Source: JBBDWK01 sp040902885 | GTDB lineage: Bacteria; Acidobacteriota; Terriglobia; Bryobacterales; Bryobacteraceae | Assembly (NCBI GenBank): GCA_040902885.1 | Contig: JBBDWK010000084.1 | Span: 25,380-89,379, forward strand | Length of the DNA stretch: 64,000 nt | Reading direction: 5' to 3' | In this document: positions 63,752-64,000 of the stretch, piece by piece | Numbering within the stretch: the stretch's first letter is position 1 | Layout of the letters: each line of letters begins with the position of its first letter | The notes under the pieces: model-generated | Told to the model about the DNA's origin: nothing | What the model saw: only the letters and a program-made list of their open reading frames with translations | Databases searched by the model: none | Translations under genes and position numbers: made by a program

Positions 63752-64000
63752 ATGCGTATGAACCGACGTGTTTTCTATTCGTGGCAGTCAGATACTGAGC
63801 CCAGGATCAACAGGAACTTTGTCGAAGATGCTCTAAAACGTGCTCTTCGGAGCATCAAAAAGAATGCAGGGATAGTTCTCGACCCGGTTCTGGATCGCGA
63901 CACCGCAGGTTTGCCGGGCTCGCCGGCAATTTCTGAGGCGATCTTTGTGCGGATTCCGAGGGATGGCGATCAGCGTTCCGAACTGATGTCGATCACGATT
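63752..64000 (+). CDS. TIR-like FYSWQSD-family protein, N-terminal fragment
   Basis: 83 codons before the window ends, ATG at 63752 eight bases after GAGGAA (second ATG at 63758). The start VFYSWQSDTEPRINRNFVED, then LDPVLDRDTAGLPGSPAIS and EAIF, matches a group of uncharacterised TIR-like/nucleotide-binding proteins that recur in defence islands; the F-Y-S-W-Q-S-D opening stands where TIR domains have F-I-S-Y/H. Expected catalytic regions lie beyond the window. It follows the XRE gene, a usual pairing of regulator and toxic effector. Confidence 0.65.
   Translation, partial: MRMNRRVFYSWQSDTEPRINRNFVEDALKRALRSIKKNAGIVLDPVLDRDTAGLPGSPAISEAIFVRIPRDGDQRSELMSITI

Overview
The window is high-GC chromosomal DNA that looks like an acidobacterium of the Bryobacteraceae/Solibacter type. 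The signs are: duplicated-orphan-permease (ADOP) ABC permeases, one paired with a PadR regulator; four very large Oar-like outer-membrane receptors with N-terminal carboxypeptidase-regulatory domains; big secreted repeat proteins; and an RsbR/RsbS stressosome operon. Genus assignment is inference; there is no rRNA in the window.

Layout. 1-4.9 kb: a partial flavin oxidoreductase, an MFS transporter, a PadR-ADOP pair and a DUF4260 gene. 5.0-5.7 kb: a ParDE-like toxin-antitoxin pair. 6.2-8.9 kb: HIT hydrolase, HU and ribosomal protein S1. 9.1-13.4 kb: a SoxC/SoxD-like sulfite dehydrogenase pair and a second ADOP permease. 13.4-19 kb: a secreted nuclease, then an RsbR-RsbS-histidine kinase-hybrid kinase operon in which the free RsbT kinase and RsbX-like phosphatase survive only as a fused scar and RsbS lacks its phospho-serine. 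19-26 kb: a propeller/PHP protein, thioesterase, ferrochelatase, epimerase and a YqjD/YqjE/DUF3618 membrane set. 26-30 kb: a DUF433/DUF5615 toxin-antitoxin pair, tRNA-Ile2, aroB, menG/ubiE, a CDP-alcohol phosphatidyltransferase and a cold-shock gene. 30-35 kb: a Cys-rich protein, receptor and Asp-box protein that look metal-related. 35-43.8 kb: ThuA-like protein, giant receptor, a secreted unknown and an HpaB-cupin-DUF2848 operon.

44.0-54.97 kb is bounded on the right by an intact tRNA-Gly and on the left by a decayed direct repeat of the 3' end of that tRNA, the usual architecture of a tRNA-targeted island. It carries a membrane-anchored TIR protein translationally coupled to an exported caspase-like/TPR protein, an Oar-like receptor and a large repeat protein. 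No integrase is visible. 55-62.7 kb: a Tat-exported Gfo/Idh/MocA oxidoreductase, a secreted trypsin-like protease, an orphan Cas6-like gene with a one-base frameshift, and a fourth receptor. 62.75-64 kb: comM/yifB is cut to its C-terminal third exactly where a double-HTH XRE gene and a TIR-like effector gene (running off the window) begin, suggesting insertion of a defence-type module into comM.

The best candidates for something undescribed are the TIR-caspase pair on the tRNA-Gly element, the module at the broken comM, and the stressosome operon that has lost both its kinase and its phosphorylation site.
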